From assembly GCF_020883455.1 (NCBI RefSeq), contig NZ_CP086615.1, positions 2,294,001 to 2,358,000 of the forward strand: DNA of 64,000 nt, in the 5' to 3' direction. A program made the translations under genes and the position numbers. Under the pieces are notes generated by a model, which was not told the DNA's origin, did not search any database, and was given only the letters and a program-made list of their open reading frames with translations. This document shows positions 16,030 to 24,637 of the stretch, one piece after another. Each line of letters begins with the position of its first letter. Position 1 is the stretch's first letter. The DNA comes from Spiribacter halobius (GTDB taxonomy: Bacteria > Pseudomonadota > Gammaproteobacteria > Nitrococcales > Nitrococcaceae).

Positions 16030-16692
16030 GTGCGCACGAGGGTAAAGGTCTGCTGCATCCAGAGCATCGCCGAGGCCCGGTTGGCGGTAGCCATGGGTGC
16101 GGACGCGCTCGGTCTCGTCGGTGCGATGCCAAGCGGCCCGGGTCCGATCCCCGACGCGGCGATCGCCGGGATCGCCCGCTCGGCGCCGCCGGCGGTCGCC
16201 ACCTTTCTGCTCACGAGCCGGGCATCGCCGGACGCCGTAGCGCAGCACGTCCTCGACTGCCAGCCGACGGTGGTACAGCTAGTGGATGCCGTGCCAGCCG
16301 CAACCTACAGCGCCTTGCGTGAGCGCTGCCCCGGGGTGCGCATAGTGCAGGTGATTCACGTGGAGGACGGTCGGGCGCCGGATCAGGCGGCGGCCGCGTC
16401 CAGACACGTGGACGGTCTGCTGCTCGATTCCGGACGCCCAGCGGCGGCCGTCCGGGAGCTCGGCGGGACCGGGCGGGTGCATGACTGGACGCTGAGCCGG
16501 CGGATCGTGGAAGCCGTGGATGTCCCGGTGTTTCTCGCCGGAGGCCTCCGACCCGGGAACGTGGCGGCGGCGATACGCGAGGTCACCCCCTTCGCCGTCG
16601 ATCTCTGCTCGGGCGTGCGGACGGACGGGGCGTTGGATCGCGAGAAGTTGAAGGCCTTCATGCTGGCGGTCCGCAGCGCGGATCAACGGTGA
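16030..16692 (+). CDS. Phosphoribosylanthranilate isomerase-like protein (TrpF paralogue)
   Basis: A 220-residue beta/alpha barrel related to TrpF. It starts with GTG at 16030: MRTRVKVCCIQSIAEAR, where TrpF proper has the KICGI motif. The catalytic cysteine of TrpF (Cys7) and the general acid Asp (LLLDSG) are retained, and GGTGRVHDW and FLAGGLRPGNV are typical. The SPR segment that binds substrate in TrpF is replaced by SGPGPI. There are no other tryptophan genes nearby. It belongs to a conserved subgroup with VKxCCI that occurs apart from trp operons; whether it isomerises phosphoribosylanthranilate or another phosphoribosyl compound is open. Confidence 0.8.
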   Translation: MRTRVKVCCIQSIAEARLAVAMGADALGLVGAMPSGPGPIPDAAIAGIARSAPPAVATFLLTSRASPDAVAQHVLDCQPTVVQLVDAVPAATYSALRERCPGVRIVQVIHVEDGRAPDQAAAASRHVDGLLLDSGRPAAAVRELGGTGRVHDWTLSRRIVEAVDVPVFLAGGLRPGNVAAAIREVTPFAVDLCSGVRTDGALDREKLKAFMLAVRSADQR

Positions 16693-16707
16693 CGGCGCGG
16701 CCGGCGG

Positions 16708-17103
16708 TCAGCCGCAAGGCTGCTGCAGCAGCCGCTCCAGCGCCTCGGCCCGCATCTCGAGCTCGAAATGCACGGGATCGGTAGTCGTGAAGATCAGGTA
16801 GCGGACCTCGGCGGAGTAGCTCGCCTCTCGCGCCTCGCGGTGATGCGCTACCAGCTTGTTGGCGATGTTGAGGAGGCGGTCGCGGGCCAGGTCATCCACC
16901 TCCACGGTGCCCTCGGCCTGCCGCTGGAGCTCGGCGAAGAACCACTCGTAGACGGCACAGCGCTCCGCCCGGCGCTCGACATCCGGTGGGCCTGCGAGCC
17001 AGGACGGGACGGCGGCGGCGCTGGTCATCACCAGCACCGCGAGCAAGGCGCAGGGGAGCGGGATGGCGAGTCGTGCGAGCACATGCTGGAGGCTTCGATG
17101 CAT
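16708..17103 (-). CDS. Hypothetical secreted protein
   Basis: A 131-residue protein I do not recognise. Residues 1-32 look like a signal peptide (basic start MHRSLQHVLARL, hydrophobic core with ALLAVLVM, then SAAAVPSWLAG as a cleavage-like region). The mature part is helical and charged, with two cysteines (Cys49 and a C-terminal PCG), which could form a disulfide in the periplasm. It is convergent with the TrpF-like gene, whose stop lies 15 bp away. Base composition is like its neighbours, and the signal peptide supports a real gene. Confidence 0.6.
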   Translation of the reverse strand: MHRSLQHVLARLAIPLPCALLAVLVMTSAAAVPSWLAGPPDVERRAERCAVYEWFFAELQRQAEGTVEVDDLARDRLLNIANKLVAHHREAREASYSAEVRYLIFTTTDPVHFELEMRAEALERLLQQPCG

Positions 17104-17130
17104 CGGCCGCGTTCACCGCGATCCATCGGC

Positions 17131-17150
17131 GAGTGATATTATAGTCGCAC
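17131..17150 (+). promoter_or_regulatory. Probable promoter of the Phd/ParE operon
   Basis: An AT-rich island in otherwise GC-rich DNA: TATTATA at 17137-17143, a good -10 hexamer, 33 bp before the antitoxin ATG. The matching -35 is weak. Antitoxins of this type repress their own promoter, so an operator should overlap here; I see only a short imperfect symmetry around the -10. Confidence 0.5.
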
Positions 17151-17175
17151 TTCTGGCGGTGTCCCGGGTGATTGG

Positions 17176-17433
17176 ATGAAGGTCGAACTGGTGACGACCC
17201 TGAAGCGCCAGGCCACGAAGATCCTGGCCGAGCTGCATGAATCCAAGGAGCCCGTGCTGATCACCGAGCACGGCAAGCCGTCTGCCTATCTCGTTGATGT
17301 GCAGGACTATGAGCTCATGCAGCGCAGGCTTGATCTGCTGGAGGGGCTCTCCCGGGGAGAGCGGGCTGTCCTGGAAGGGCGAACGTACAGCCAGAACGAG
17401 GCCAGGGAAAGGCTCGGTAAGTGGCTGAAGTAA
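17176..17433 (+). CDS. Type II antitoxin, Phd/YefM family
   Basis: An 85-residue antitoxin. The N-terminal Phd/YefM fold binds DNA and dimerises: TTLKRQATKILAELHESKEP followed by the signature EPVLITEHGKPSAYLVDVQDYE. The C-terminal tail (about 55-85), charged and probably unstructured until bound, is expected to wrap the toxin. The ATG at 17176 has no strong Shine-Dalgarno. The last 13 bases overlap the toxin gene, indicating translational coupling in one operon. Expected to neutralise the ParE/RelE-type toxin encoded directly after it and to repress the operon. Confidence 0.92.
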   Translation: MKVELVTTLKRQATKILAELHESKEPVLITEHGKPSAYLVDVQDYELMQRRLDLLEGLSRGERAVLEGRTYSQNEARERLGKWLK

Positions 17434-17723
17434 TCTGGACGGAGCCCGCCGTCCAGGACCTCGATTCGATCGCCGAGTACATCGCACTCCACAATCCGCC
17501 TGCCGCCAGACGCCTGATTGAGAACGTGTTCGAGAAGACCGGGCGGCTGGCGCGTTTCCCGCACTCGGGGCGCGTCCCGCCCGAGCTGCCGGATTCGGTC
17601 TTCCGCGAAATGGTCGTGCCGCCCTGCCGCGTCTTCTACCGCACGGAGCAGGGCCGTGTGCTCATTCTCCATGTGATGCGGGAGGAGCGACGGCTGCGTG
17701 CCTACCTGCTGGAAGGCGACTAG
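17421..17723 (+). CDS. Type II toxin, RelE/ParE family
   Basis: A 100-residue toxin of the ParE/RelE fold: VIWTEPAVQDLDSIAEYIA at the N-terminus, the helix pair ending in GRLARFPHSGRVPPEL, then EMVVPPCRVFYRTEQGRVLI and the C-terminal HVMREERRLRAYLL. The conserved R-hydrophobic-FY strand and terminal basic residues are present, so the toxin looks intact. ParE-type members poison DNA gyrase whereas RelE types cut mRNA; the sequence resembles the ParE side but this is not certain. Overlaps the antitoxin by 13 bp. The stop codon TAG at 17721-17723 is formed partly by the first bases of a family A element. Confidence 0.92.
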   Translation: MAEVIWTEPAVQDLDSIAEYIALHNPPAARRLIENVFEKTGRLARFPHSGRVPPELPDSVFREMVVPPCRVFYRTEQGRVLILHVMREERRLRAYLLEGD

Positions 17724-17901
17724 CCCGCACATCCCACCGATTCGTGGCTGCGGGCGCGGATCTGGCCGACAGTCCTGCGTTGCGCTCGGCCCGGGTGCTC
17801 GACGTACTGTCGAGTACGCCTGCGCGCCCGGGCTCTCGCGCGCCTTGTCCTGCCCGCCATCTCCACGCCCTCGCTTCGCGAATCGGTGAGATATGCGGGC
17901 T
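17722..17901. mobile_element. Family A palindromic element, full copy 2 (180 bp, inverted)
   Basis: Same length and sequence family as 6542-6721 and 58743-58922 but in the opposite orientation. Its left terminus AGCCCGCACATCCCACCGAT carries two mismatches to the consensus; the right terminus is intact (TCGGTGAGATATGCGGGCT). The central CTCGACGTACTGTCGAG palindrome is present. It begins within the toxin stop codon and ends directly at a hairpin before the large FAD/Fe-S dehydrogenase gene. Confidence 0.85.
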
Positions 17902-17950
17902 GGCCAGCCGCCGAGTTGCCGCGCCGACCCTGCCAACTCGGCTGCTGGCC
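17902..17950. promoter_or_regulatory. 17-bp inverted repeat, candidate operator or leader hairpin
   Basis: Arms GGCCAGCCGCCGAGTTG (17902-17918) and CAACTCGGCTGCTGGCC (17934-17950) match at 16 of 17 positions with a 15-nt loop. A -10-like TATGAT follows at 17953-17958, so the repeat overlaps the expected -35 region of the dehydrogenase gene at 18006. That position fits a repressor site better than a terminator, because no T tract follows. Confidence 0.5.
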
Positions 17951-18005
17951 AGTATGATGGCAGCGAGCGTCCTCCATCGAAGCCACCCGGAGCCCTCCGC
18001 CCCCG

Positions 18006-21000
18006 ATGACCAGCACCGCCCGCATTCGTGAGATCCCCTACAACTACACCTCGTTCTCCGACCGCGAGATCGTCCTGCGCTATATGGGCGAGGACGGCTG
18101 GGACACGCTGAACGACCTGCGCGGCGAGCGCCGCACGGGCATCTCCGCGCGCATGCTCTTCGAGGTACTGGGGGATCTCTGGGTGGTGGGGCGCAACCCC
18201 TATATCCAGGAGGACCTGCTCGCCAACCCGAAGCGCCGCGAGGCGCTGGTGGGGGCGATGGACCACAGGCTGGACCAGATCGTCGCCCGGGCCAACGGCA
18301 ACGAGCGGGCACTGCAGCTCGCCGGCCGCGCCCGCGAGGCGGTGCGCCAGTTCGAGGCCTGGTTCCCGGAGACGGCCAAGCGCCGCGAGCGGGCGCGCAA
18401 GGCCTTCGCCCGGCACACCGCCGAGCACAACGTCTGCTTCGACGGGCTCACCCGCGTCGCCCACCAGACCGACGCCACCGACTGGCGCGTGGCCGTGCCC
18501 TTCGTCGTGCTCACGCCGGACACCGAGGCGGAGATGGCCGGGCTGGTCGCCACCGCCGTGGAGCTCGGGCTCACGGTCATCCCCCGCGGCGGCGGCACCG
18601 GCTACACCGGCGGCGCGGTGCCGCTGGACGAGGCCTGCGCCATCATCAACACCGAGAAGCTGGAGGGCCTCGGCGCCGTGGAGCGCCGGGAGCTGCCGGG
18701 CGTGGCCGAGCCCGTCGCCACCATCCGCGCCGAGGCGGGGGTGGTCACCCGCCGGGTGGAGGATCTGGCGGACCGCTTCGGTTACGTCTTCGCCGTGGAC
18801 CCCACCTCCCGCGATGCCAGCACCATCGGCGGCAACGTGGCCATGAACGCCGGCGGCAAGAAGGCCGTGCTCTGGGGTACGACCCTGGACAACCTCGCGG
18901 CCTGGCGCATGGTCACCCCGGAGGCGGACTGGATCGACGTCGAGCGCCTCGACCACAACCTTGGCAAGATCCACGAGCAGGAGACGGTGCGCTTCCGCAT
19001 CACCCGCTACGGCCCGGACGGGAAGACGCCGAAGGGCGAGCCCGAGGAGCTGGCCTTCCCCGGGGCGAGCTTCCGCACCGTGGGCCTCGGCAAGGACGTC
19101 ACCGACAAGTTCCTGCACGGCCTGCCCGGCGTGCAGAAGGAGGGCTGCGACGGGCTCATCACCTCGGCGCGCTTCATCCTGCACGTGATGCCGAAGCACA
19201 TGCGCACCGTGTGCCTCGAGTTCTACGGCACCGACCTGCACCAGGCCGTGCCCGCCATCGTCGAGATCATCGACGACATCAAGGCCGACGACGCGGTAAA
19301 GCTCGCGGGCCTCGAGCACCTGGACGAGCGCTACGTGCGCGCCGTGGACTACGCCCCCAAGGGCGAGCGCGGCGAGAAGCCGAAGATGCTGCTGGTGGGC
19401 GACCTCGCGAGCGACGACGAGGCCGCCTGCCAGGCCGCCGCCGAGCGCATCGTGGCGCTGGTCTCCCGGCGCAATGCCGACGGCTTCATCGCCGCCTCGG
19501 CGGAGGCGCGCAAGACCTTCTGGGCGGACCGCTCGCGCACCGCCGCCATCGCCGCCCACACCAACGCCTTCAAGATCAACGAGGACGTGGTCATCCCGCT
19601 GGACCGCCTCGCGGACTACAGCGAGGGCGTGGAGCGGATCAACATCGTCCAGTCCCTGCGCAACAAGCTCGCCATGGTGGATGCCCTGCGCGAGCATCTG
19701 CGCGGCCCCATGCCGGAGCTCCGCCACCGCTCGGACTACCTGGAGCGGGAGGACTTCGAGGCGAGCGAGGAGGGCGGCAACATCCTCGCCCGCAAGCGCG
19801 AGACCGCGATCACCCATCTCGATGCGGTGGAGCAGCGCTGGCGCGCCATCCTCGCCGCCATGGACGAGGACGCCGCCGCCCACGACGCCCTGCTGGACGA
19901 CAGCGCCCGCGCCGACCGCCGGGAGGGCGATACCCTGGCGCAGCTGCTGCTGCGGCGCAGCCTGCGCATCTCCTACCGGGCCGAGGTGGAGCGCAAGCTC
20001 AAGGAGATCTTCGACGGCCGCGACCTCGAGCCCGTGCGCCGGCGCATCGACGAGATCCACCAGGACATCCTGCAGAGCCGGCTGTTCGTCGCCCTGCACA
20101 TGCATGCCGGCGACGGCAACATCCACACCAACATCCCGGTGAACTCCAACGATTACGCCATGATGCGCGAGGCCGATGCCATCGTGGATCAGGTCATGGC
20201 GCTGGCGCGGCGGCTGAACGGCGTGATCTCCGGCGAGCACGGCATCGGGCTGACCAAGATGCAGTACCTGGACGAGGGCCAGGTGCGCCGATTCACCGAC
20301 TACAAGGCCAAGGTGGACCCGGAGGGCCGCTTCAACCGCGGCAAGCTGGTGGCGGGCTCGGGCCTCGGCGACGCCTACACGCCGTCGCTCCGCCTGGTGC
20401 AGCAGGAGGCGATCATCCTCGAGCAGAGCGAGCTCGGCGAGCTCAACAACGACATCAAGGACTGCCTGCGCTGCGGCAAGTGCAAGCCCGTGTGCACCAC
20501 CCACGTGCCCCGGGCGAACCTGCGCTACTCGCCGCGGGACAAGATCCTCGGCACCAACCTGCTGGTGGAGGCCTTCCTCTACGAGGAGCAGACGCGGCGG
20601 GGGCTGTCACTCAAGCACTGGGCGGAGATGAACGACATCGCCGACCACTGCACCATCTGCCACCGCTGCGTGACCCCCTGCCCGGTGAATATCGACTTCG
20701 GCGAGGTCACCATCAAGATGCGCCACGCGCTGAAGAAGCGCGGCCGCCGCCGGGAGGCGCCGGTGTCGAAGGTCTCCATGGCGTTCCTGAACGTGAAGGA
20801 CGCGCGCACGATCAAGATCATGCGCAAGGGCATGATCGAGTGGGGCTACGGCGCCCAGCGCCTCAGCCACTACGTGGCGCGCAGCGTCGGCATGGCCGGC
20901 ACGAAGGACACCATCCCGGACTCGGACATCAAGCGCCGCCCGAAGCCCACCCGGGATCTCTCCAGCATCCCGGCCCAGGTGGTGCACTTCGTGAAGAAGC

Positions 21001-21899
21001 CCATGCCGGGCGGGCTGCCCAACCAGACCATGCGCCAGCTCCTGGGCGCCGAGGACCCCACCCACGTCCCCATCCTGCGCGACCCGGAGCGCACCGACGA
21101 GAACTCGGACGCCGTCTTCTACTTCCCCGGCTGTGGCTCCGAGCGGCTGTTCAGCCAGATCGGCCTGGCGACCCTCGCCATGCTCTACGACGCCGGCGCC
21201 CAGACCGTGCTGCCGCCGGGGTACCTCTGCTGCGGCTACCCCCAGACCTCCAGCGGCGACATCGAGAAGGGCCAGGAGATCACCACCGAGAACCGCGTGC
21301 TCTTCCACCGCGTGGCCAACACGCTGAACTACCTCGACATCAAGACCGTCATCGTCTCCTGCGGCACCTGCATGGATCAGCTGCTGAAGTACGAGTTCGA
21401 GCAGATCTTCCCCGGCTGCCGCCTGCTCGACATCCACGAGTACCTGCTCGAGAAGGGCTACAAGGTCGATAACGTGGACGGCGTGCAGTACATGTACCAC
21501 GAGCCCTGCCACACTCCGATGAAGACCCGCGAGGGCCACAAGGTGGCGAGCGAGCTCATGGGCAGGGAAGTGCCGCTCAACGACCGCTGCTGCGGCGAGG
21601 CCGGCACTTTCGCCGTCAGCCGCCCGGACATCGCGAGCCAGGTCCGCTTCCGCAAGGAGGAGGAGATCAACACCGGCGTCACCGAGCTCACCGGCGAGCC
21701 CACCGCCGAAAAGGGCAAGGTGAAGATGCTCACCTCCTGCCCCGCCTGCCTCCAGGGCCTCTCCCGCTACCGCGAGGACACCGGCGTCGAGGCCGACTAC
21801 ATCGTCATCGAGATGGCCAAGCACATCCTCGGCGAGGACTGGTCGAAGCAGTTCGTGGAGCGGGCGAAGGCCGGTGGGGTTGAGAAGGTGTTGCTGTAG
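18006..21899 (+). CDS. Large FAD-linked oxidase with two 4Fe-4S clusters and CCG domains (DUF3683 family)
   Basis: A 1297-residue cytosolic or membrane-associated dehydrogenase related to D-lactate/glycolate dehydrogenases. Domains in order: DUF3683-type N-terminus (about 1-135, [20 protein letters not shown]), FAD-binding PCMH domain (about 160-400, [19 protein letters not shown] and [14 protein letters not shown]), FAD-oxidase C domain (about 420-790, with [10 protein letters not shown] and [11 protein letters not shown]), then two ferredoxin-like motifs [11 protein letters not shown] near 820 and [12 protein letters not shown] near 883, and two CCG repeats (CCGYP near 1075, CCGEAG near 1195) like those of GlpC/GlcF heterodisulfide-type subunits. 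It thus unites in one chain what is split into GlcD and GlcF elsewhere. Likely oxidises a 2-hydroxy acid and passes electrons to quinone; substrate not proven. Confidence 0.92.
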   Translation: MTSTARIREIPYNYTSFSDREIVLRYMGEDGWDTLNDLRGERRTGISARMLFEVLGDLWVVGRNPYIQEDLLANPKRREALVGAMDHRLDQIVARANGNERALQLAGRAREAVRQFEAWFPETAKRRERARKAFARHTAEHNVCFDGLTRVAHQTDATDWRVAVPFVVLTPDTEAEMAGLVATAVELGLTVIPRGGGTGYTGGAVPLDEACAIINTEKLEGLGAVERRELPGVAEPVATIRAEAGVVTRRVEDLADRFGYVFAVDPTSRDASTIGGNVAMNAGGKKAVLWGTTLDNLAAWRMVTPEADWIDVERLDHNLGKIHEQETVRFRITRYGPDGKTPKGEPEELAFPGASFRTVGLGKDVTDKFLHGLPGVQKEGCDGLITSARFILHVMPKHMRTVCLEFYGTDLHQAVPAIVEIIDDIKADDAVKLAGLEHLDERYVRAVDYAPKGERGEKPKMLLVGDLASDDEAACQAAAERIVALVSRRNADGFIAASAEARKTFWADRSRTAAIAAHTNAFKINEDVVIPLDRLADYSEGVERINIVQSLRNKLAMVDALREHLRGPMPELRHRSDYLEREDFEASEEGGNILARKRETAITHLDAVEQRWRAILAAMDEDAAAHDALLDDSARADRREGDTLAQLLLRRSLRISYRAEVERKLKEIFDGRDLEPVRRRIDEIHQDILQSRLFVALHMHAGDGNIHTNIPVNSNDYAMMREADAIVDQVMALARRLNGVISGEHGIGLTKMQYLDEGQVRRFTDYKAKVDPEGRFNRGKLVAGSGLGDAYTPSLRLVQQEAIILEQSELGELNNDIKDCLRCGKCKPVCTTHVPRANLRYSPRDKILGTNLLVEAFLYEEQTRRGLSLKHWAEMNDIADHCTICHRCVTPCPVNIDFGEVTIKMRHALKKRGRRREAPVSKVSMAFLNVKDARTIKIMRKGMIEWGYGAQRLSHYVARSVGMAGTKDTIPDSDIKRRPKPTRDLSSIPAQVVHFVKKPMPGGLPNQTMRQLLGAEDPTHVPILRDPERTDENSDAVFYFPGCGSERLFSQIGLATLAMLYDAGAQTVLPPGYLCCGYPQTSSGDIEKGQEITTENRVLFHRVANTLNYLDIKTVIVSCGTCMDQLLKYEFEQIFPGCRLLDIHEYLLEKGYKVDNVDGVQYMYHEPCHTPMKTREGHKVASELMGREVPLNDRCCGEAGTFAVSRPDIASQVRFRKEEEINTGVTELTGEPTAEKGKVKMLTSCPACLQGLSRYREDTGVEADYIVIEMAKHILGEDWSKQFVERAKAGGVEKVLL

Positions 21900-21939
21900 C
21901 GGGCGGAGCCGGGTAGGGCGGCATGCGATACACGGTGAT

Positions 21940-21969
21940 CCTCATGCTATCGGTGATAGCGTCATGAGG
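21940..21969. promoter_or_regulatory. Palindromic operator upstream of the FitA antitoxin gene
   Basis: A 30-bp near-perfect palindrome: CCTCATGCTATC on the left and GATAGCGTCATGAGG on the right, around a short GGT centre. It ends 20 bp before the GTG start at 21990. FitA/VapB antitoxins are ribbon-helix-helix repressors that bind such palindromes in their own promoter, so this is the likely autoregulatory site. Confidence 0.6.
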
Positions 21970-21989
21970 GTGTCAACCGGAGCAACGTC

Positions 21990-22229
21990 GTGGCCAATCT
22001 CATCGTTCGCAACGTCGATGACCGAATCGCGCAGGCCCTGAAGGAGCAGGCCGCCCGTCACGGCCGCAGCGCCGAGGCGGAGCATCGGGCGATTCTGGAG
22101 CAGGCGCTGGTCGGGACCCGCCGGCGAAGCCTGGCCGACGTGCTCGCCTCCACGCCGGATGTGGGTCGCGACGAGGATTTCGAACGTGTCGACGAGCAGG
22201 GAAGCGAAGCGCGACGTGTATTTGATTGA
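21990..22229 (+). CDS. FitA/VapB-type antitoxin (ribbon-helix-helix)
   Basis: A 79-residue antitoxin starting with GTG. The N-terminal ribbon-helix-helix MANLIVRNVDDRIAQALKEQ is followed by RHGRSAEAEHRAILEQAL, the FitA/StbC hallmark. The C-terminal DFERVDEQGSEARRVFD is the toxin-binding tail typical of partners of PIN-domain toxins. The toxin gene begins at 22216, overlapping the end of this gene, but is broken, so the antitoxin is probably an orphan here. It may still repress its promoter through the palindrome at 21940-21969, or act on a related toxin elsewhere. Confidence 0.88.
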   Translation: MANLIVRNVDDRIAQALKEQAARHGRSAEAEHRAILEQALVGTRRRSLADVLASTPDVGRDEDFERVDEQGSEARRVFD

Positions 22230-22485
22230 TACCAATGTCATCAGCGAGGCGAGAAAGGGACAGCGCGCGAATCCGGGCGTGCGAACCTCCTTCGCGGAGG
22301 CCGCCAGGAAAGACCACGCCCTCTTCCTCTCGGTGGTGATGATCGGAGAGCTCCGCCGCGGCGTTGAGCTGATACGCCACCGCGGCGACAGCGCTGATCC
22401 ACGATCTGACAGTGGTGACCCGCAGCGAGTCGGATTACTTCGGCACCGCGGCACCGGTGCTCATCCCGTCGGCAGCTAAACTTCG
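22216..22485 (+). pseudogene. VapC/FitB-type PIN toxin, inactivated by internal deletion
   Basis: The gene opens normally with GTG: VYLIDTNVISEARKG (first catalytic Asp), then LSVVMIGELRRGVELIRHRGD (the conserved Glu). After RHRGD the frame breaks. The other half of a PIN toxin, ATALIHDLTVVTRSESDYFG and PVLIP, continues immediately in another frame. About 55-60 residues that should lie between, including the Asp before IAATA needed for metal binding, are missing. CCACCGCGGCGACA at the junction suggests deletion between short repeats. The protein cannot form the four-acidic-residue active site. Confidence 0.85.
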
Positions 22486-22690
22486 ATTCATCAGCTTGCC
22501 GGGCCTTCTTATTCGTGAGGCGATTGAATTTCATCTCGAGGGGCTGAACGAGCAGAGAGAGACGATCCCGCAACCGCGCCCAAAGACCAATGCCGCCGAG
22601 ATCGGTGCCAACTGGAGGCGTTGAGGGGCGACAGCCGTGCCGTGAGTGCGCTAGCCTGCTGTCATGTCCAGATCTAACTCCTGCACTCAC
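22455..22690. repeat. Diverged direct repeat, copy 1 (VapC tail plus hicB tail)
   Basis: This stretch recurs, with many substitutions and a small gap, at about 27976-28200 in the same orientation. Shared blocks include GTGCTCATCC at the start, GAGGCGATTGAATTTCAT in the middle, and CTGTCA near the end. The two copies flank about 5.3 kb holding the ATPase gene and the ECF42 cluster. Confidence 0.7.
22508..22624 (+). pseudogene. HicB antitoxin C-terminal remnant, copy 1
   Basis: An open frame reading LLIREAIEFHLEGLNEQRET then IPQPRP and a stop. This is the typical C-terminal helix of HicB antitoxins (REAIEFHLEGL followed by E-x-IP-x-P). No start codon, no HicB core and no HicA toxin are nearby, so it is a fragment. 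It follows directly on the frame of the broken PIN toxin. A homologous fragment is found at 28020-28127. Confidence 0.7.
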
Positions 22691-22718
22691 CTGCACCTGA
22701 CCAAATTGGAGACGGTTT

Positions 22719-24194
22719 ATGCGGTTTAGTGAGTTGACGTTCGGTGCGCCGGCCGCCGAACGTGATGTCGCATCCGGCCTTTTAGATTATTTTGTGGAAT
22801 CCAATGCTTACCACCGTGTAGCAAGCGGAAAAAAAACGATTCTCTTGGGCAACAGGGGAGTCGGCAAGAGCGCAATTTTTAAGGTGTTGGCTAATAAAGC
22901 ACATAAAGACGGTGCCTTAGTGCTTGAGTTGACGCCAGAAGACTATTCTTACGAAATGCTTGCCACTTCCCTGCGGTCTGAGAAGGAGGGTTCCTGGGCG
23001 AAGTTCGGCGCCTATACCTCATCATGGAAGTATCTCTTGCTTATTCTTGCAATGAAGGTTTATGCCGATTCAGGCCCGAAGCTCAAGCGTGGAAGCCAAA
23101 GCAGAATCTACTCATTCCTTCGAGATCGATACGTTGGCCATCAAGAAAACCCTATTGCAATGTTGATCTCGTATCTAAAGAGAATCGAAGGAGTGAAAGT
23201 AGGAGGCTATGGGGCGTCTCTGAGAACTCAAGAGCTCCAAAGTCTTTACAAGCTGGACGAGTTGACCCCGTACATGGATGATTTGAGGTATCTCTGCCAA
23301 CAGAGACCTATTTATATATTTGTGGACGAGTTGGACCGTGGTTGGGATAGCTCGGAAGACGCTAAGGCTTTTGTCGCCGGACTATTCCAAGCCTCCTTGT
23401 CGTTAAATAACTTATCGGACGGGTTCCGTGTATATGTCTCTCTGCGACGGGAATTATCAGACAGTATTCCGGAGCTATTCGATGATATTCAGAAGTATCG
23501 AGATATCATAGAAACAATCAGTTGGGATGAGAGTAGTCTGCTCGCATTGGTTGCTAAGAGAATTAAATACAGCTTGCCGGAGCTGGGTGACGCGGATGAC
23601 GAAGAAGCGTGGAACGAAATATTCTTAGAAACAATACAGTACCGGAAGTCGAAGAGCTTTAATTATATTGTGGATAGAACTCTATACCGTCCGCGCGAGG
23701 TTATCCAGTTTTGCACTGATTGTGTGGAAGCCGCGAAGGCGGCGGACAATTTTCCTGTAGATTACCCCGTGATAAGTTCAGCGGAGCTTGGGTACTCGGA
23801 GAATCGCACGCGCGACATCGCGGCAGAGTATCGGTTTCAATATCCTGGGTTAATGAGTGTTTTTGAAGCATTTCGTGGGCGCTCATACAGCATGGATCGT
23901 GTAGACCTAGAATTGGTTTGTTTGTCGATTGCAACTGGAGAGATAACGGTTGACGAAGTAGCCGGAAGTTGGACGGATGGGATAGACCCGGACTCGCTAA
24001 TTGAAATTCTTTGGCGGATTGGGTTTCTCCGTGCGTACGCCGTTGGCGGGGTGAAAGCAGTTCGGCGCAGTGGAAGTTCGTATGTGGGGCCGCACCAAGT
24101 ATCGCACTTGAATGTTCATGATGTGCAGAGATTTCATGTCCATCCAATGTTTAGAGCCTTTTTGGGACTGAAGGAAGCGAAGAGTGGTGATTAG
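22719..24194 (+). CDS. P-loop ATPase, Sll1717-like (candidate defence or signalling ATPase)
   Basis: A 491-residue protein with a clear P-loop: ILLGNRGVGKSAIFK (Walker A, residues 41-55) and YIFVDELDRGWD (Walker B with following acidic residue, about 198-209), then SLRRELSD as a sensor-like segment. The first 40 residues (FGAPAAERD, LLDYFVES) match the start of ATPases known as the Sll1717 family. The C-terminal third (370-490) looks like helical winged-helix repeats and ends HVHPMFRAFLGL. No nuclease or membrane domain is visible. The ATG at 22719 has TTGGAGA upstream. The gene is clearly poorer in G+C and uses many A/T-ending codons, unlike its neighbours, which indicates transfer. Relatives often sit in genomic islands; function unproven. 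Confidence 0.8.
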   Translation: MRFSELTFGAPAAERDVASGLLDYFVESNAYHRVASGKKTILLGNRGVGKSAIFKVLANKAHKDGALVLELTPEDYSYEMLATSLRSEKEGSWAKFGAYTSSWKYLLLILAMKVYADSGPKLKRGSQSRIYSFLRDRYVGHQENPIAMLISYLKRIEGVKVGGYGASLRTQELQSLYKLDELTPYMDDLRYLCQQRPIYIFVDELDRGWDSSEDAKAFVAGLFQASLSLNNLSDGFRVYVSLRRELSDSIPELFDDIQKYRDIIETISWDESSLLALVAKRIKYSLPELGDADDEEAWNEIFLETIQYRKSKSFNYIVDRTLYRPREVIQFCTDCVEAAKAADNFPVDYPVISSAELGYSENRTRDIAAEYRFQYPGLMSVFEAFRGRSYSMDRVDLELVCLSIATGEITVDEVAGSWTDGIDPDSLIEILWRIGFLRAYAVGGVKAVRRSGSSYVGPHQVSHLNVHDVQRFHVHPMFRAFLGLKEAKSGD

Positions 24195-24412
24195 CGAGTA
24201 CTGATTTAGAGGGCGGGAGCTGGGCGGGGGTGGGAAGAGAGGGGCGAGGGGTCAAGTCATTGACATGACACTTCCCAAATCGGCGGACGGTTGGGGATGT
24301 TTCGGGTTGAGATTGGGGGCTCCGGAGACCACGAACCTTGAGCGCGAGCGAGTTCCGGCGCTGACCCTGAGTGTTTCGGTATAATTAGGGGTGAACACGG
24401 TCCGGTCTGTCG
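24195..24412. promoter_or_regulatory. Intergenic region with a TATAAT promoter
   Basis: 218 bp after the ATPase gene. GGGGTCAAGTCATTGACATG near 24248-24267 followed by ACACTT has the look of the sequence blocks that accompany REP-associated or IS200-like transposases, so it may be a mobile-element remnant. A consensus -10 hexamer TATAAT at 24380-24385, in extended form (CGGTATAAT), lies 28 bp before the ATG at 24413; no good -35 is visible. Confidence 0.45.
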
Positions 24413-24637
24413 ATGGTCACGCCAATGGCGGAGCAACAGGAATTGACCCGCTCAGGCAGGCGAACGCAGAAAGCCCTGCTGTGCCTTATCGGCGGATTCG
24501 GTGCCGGCATCGCTGTCGGGGTCGCAATCGGATTCACGGTCTCGACGCCCGCGGTGGGCGTGGCGCTGGGCATCAGCCTCGGCGCTGGCATGGGGGGTGT
24601 TCCGGCGTCGCTCTACTATTTCGGTGACCTCGAGTGA
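24413..24637 (+). CDS. Small glycine-rich membrane protein
   Basis: A 74-residue protein with two hydrophobic, glycine-zipper-like segments, LCLIGGFGAGIAVGVAIGFT and VGVALGISLGAGMGG, joined by a short loop, and a charged N-terminus (QQELTRSGRRTQK). It ends with YYFGDLE. I do not recognise a characterised family. The promoter TATAAT just upstream supports expression; a second ATG at 24425 is an alternative start. Glycine zippers are found in membrane-oligomerising peptides, but there is no evidence here for a toxin role. It lies between the transferred ATPase gene and the ECF42 cluster. Confidence 0.6.
   Translation: MVTPMAEQQELTRSGRRTQKALLCLIGGFGAGIAVGVAIGFTVSTPAVGVALGISLGAGMGGVPASLYYFGDLE

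Noticed and set aside
17307-20504. Very long open frames antisense to the FAD/Fe-S dehydrogenase, and similar long antisense frames over aceE and the MscS gene
   Set aside because: They are by-products of high GC at third codon positions; their His/Gly/Arg/Ala-rich translations match no protein family, and the plus- or minus-strand genes over them are clear.
22412-22624. A 70-residue gene starting at the ATG in the toxin remnant
   Set aside because: It joins the tail of a PIN toxin to the tail of HicB in one frame; both are recognisable fragments, so it is junction debris rather than a gene.
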